Shown here: positions 6,035 to 6,404 of the stretch, piece after piece | How positions within the stretch are numbered: position 1 is the first letter of the stretch | Layout of the letters: each line of letters begins with the position of its first letter | Program-made: the position numbers and the translations under genes | Source of the DNA: Bacillota bacterium | GTDB lineage: Bacteria > Bacillota_I > Bacilli_A > RFN20 > CAG-826 | NCBI GenBank assembly: GCA_023443485.1 | Contig: JAEZUH010000028.1 | Span: 1-6,404 of the forward strand | Direction: 5' to 3' | Length of the DNA stretch: 6,404 nucleotides | The notes under the pieces: model-generated | Database searches by the model: none | Told to the model about the DNA's origin: nothing | Seen by the model: only the letters and a program-made list of their open reading frames with translations

Positions 6035-6054
6035 GAACTAACCATTTTTCAGCA

Positions 6055-6077
6055 ATAAAATTATTTTTGAAAAAAAG
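6055..6077 (+). promoter_or_regulatory. A/T-tract UP element of the rRNA promoter
   Basis: A-runs and T-runs (ATAAAATTATTTTTGAAAAAAAG) lie just upstream of the rrn -35 box, in the region where the RNA polymerase alpha subunit contacts rRNA promoters. Assigned from position and composition only, in a genome that is AT-rich throughout. Confidence 0.45.
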
Positions 6078-6089
6078 TGCACAAAGTGG

Positions 6090-6118
6090 TTGACTAAGTT
6101 TTATCGCCGAGTTATTAT
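6090..6118 (+). promoter_or_regulatory. rRNA operon promoter
   Basis: The -35 box TTGACT (6090-6095) and -10 box TATTAT (6113-6118) are separated by exactly 17 bases, the best promoter match in the window. The predicted start is near 6124-6126, possibly G6125, which would suit the GTP-initiated, stringently controlled rRNA promoters known in Bacillus. The leader to mature 16S would be about 160 bases. Confidence 0.85.
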
Positions 6119-6150
6119 ATCAAAGCGTGAATTGGGGAGACCTAAAAAAT

Positions 6151-6174
6151 ATTACTATGTAATAGCATAGTGAT
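6151..6174 (+). promoter_or_regulatory. Leader hairpin upstream of boxA, boxB-like
   Basis: ATTACTATG (6151-6159) pairs with CATAGTGAT (6166-6174): nine pairs with one G-U around a six-base TAATAG loop. It lies eleven bases before boxA, the boxB-then-boxA order known from rRNA leaders, where Nus factors assemble an antitermination complex. Confidence 0.6.
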
Positions 6175-6184
6175 GCACGCAAAC

Positions 6185-6199
6185 TGATCTTTGAAAACT
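6185..6199 (+). promoter_or_regulatory. boxA rRNA antitermination site
   Basis: TGATCTTTGAAAACT, followed by AAACA, closely matches the Bacillus rRNA leader boxA (CTTTGAAAACTAAACA). It is the binding site for NusB/NusE in the antitermination complex that protects rRNA transcription. It lies about 85 bases before mature 16S. Confidence 0.85.
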
Positions 6200-6226
6200 A
6201 AACAGATGTACAAACACAAAAACGTC

Positions 6227-6245
6227 AATTTAAATTTTTTAAATT
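6227..6245. repeat. AT-only inverted repeat in the rRNA leader
   Basis: AATTTAA (6227-6233) is the perfect complement of TTAAATT (6239-6245), with a five-base centre. It may fold into a weak stem near the 16S processing site, or the A/T runs may simply reflect low complexity. Confidence 0.35.
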
Positions 6246-6285
6246 AAAAAAACAAACCAGATAATAAATATTGAACTAGAATACA

Positions 6286-6404
<119 letters not shown>

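Larger units (their letters stand above)
6125..6285 (+). other. rRNA operon transcribed leader
   Basis: The non-coding stretch from the predicted rrn start to the approximate 16S 5' end. It holds a boxB-like hairpin, boxA and an AT-rich inverted repeat, and is removed during 16S maturation. Its boundaries are estimates; the partner strand of the 16S processing stem lies outside the window. Confidence 0.7.

Noticed and set aside
6033..6061. Possible second rRNA promoter with -10 TAAAAT at 6056-6061
   Set aside because: The matching -35 position reads GTGAAC, three of six bases at best, and it overlaps the CG palindrome and the UP-element region.

Overview
The window carries a compact block of bacterial housekeeping genes, all on the + strand, running into the 5' end of a ribosomal RNA operon. 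Low GC, TTG(A) -35 and TATA-type -10 boxes, strong AGGAGG ribosome binding sites, a rapZ-whiA cluster, a Bacillus-type boxA ahead of the 16S gene, and the 16S start itself (short V1 loop, then a CACGTAGGTAACCTG stretch) point to the low-GC Gram-positives, most likely a Mollicutes/Bacilli lineage. TGA acts as a stop in at least two genes and tryptophan is TGG, so this is not a UGA=Trp Mycoplasma. The exact taxon is an inference from about 119 bases of 16S.

Layout. 1-1886: three genes joined by ATGA overlaps: rapZ (5' end outside the window), whiA, and a 70-residue Xre-type DNA-binding protein. 1887-2008: a gap containing a clear sigma-A-type promoter with inverted repeats over both hexamers. 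2009-5926: gap, pgk, tpiA and a seven-helix Bax inhibitor-1 family membrane protein, which read as one operon. A terminator-like hairpin lies between gap and pgk, and a better terminator lies after the last gene. 5927-6285: no protein gene; it holds the operon terminator, a striking 57-nt imperfect palindrome of alternating CG, and the rRNA promoter, leader hairpin and boxA. About 6286-6404: the start of 16S rRNA, cut by the window edge.

How the genes fit together. Gap, Pgk and TpiA are three consecutive enzymes of lower glycolysis. A hairpin after gap would let the cell make more gap than pgk/tpiA message. RapZ and WhiA are the remnant of the conserved Firmicutes yvcJ-yvcK-whiA cluster, here without yvcK between them. 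The small Xre protein sits directly upstream of the glycolytic promoter and could regulate it, but nothing in the sequence proves this.

I see no phage, transposon, CRISPR, toxin-antitoxin or other accessory system. The items most worth a second look are regulatory: the CG palindrome before the rRNA promoter, the two mutually exclusive hairpins between gap and pgk, and the dyads over the gap promoter.
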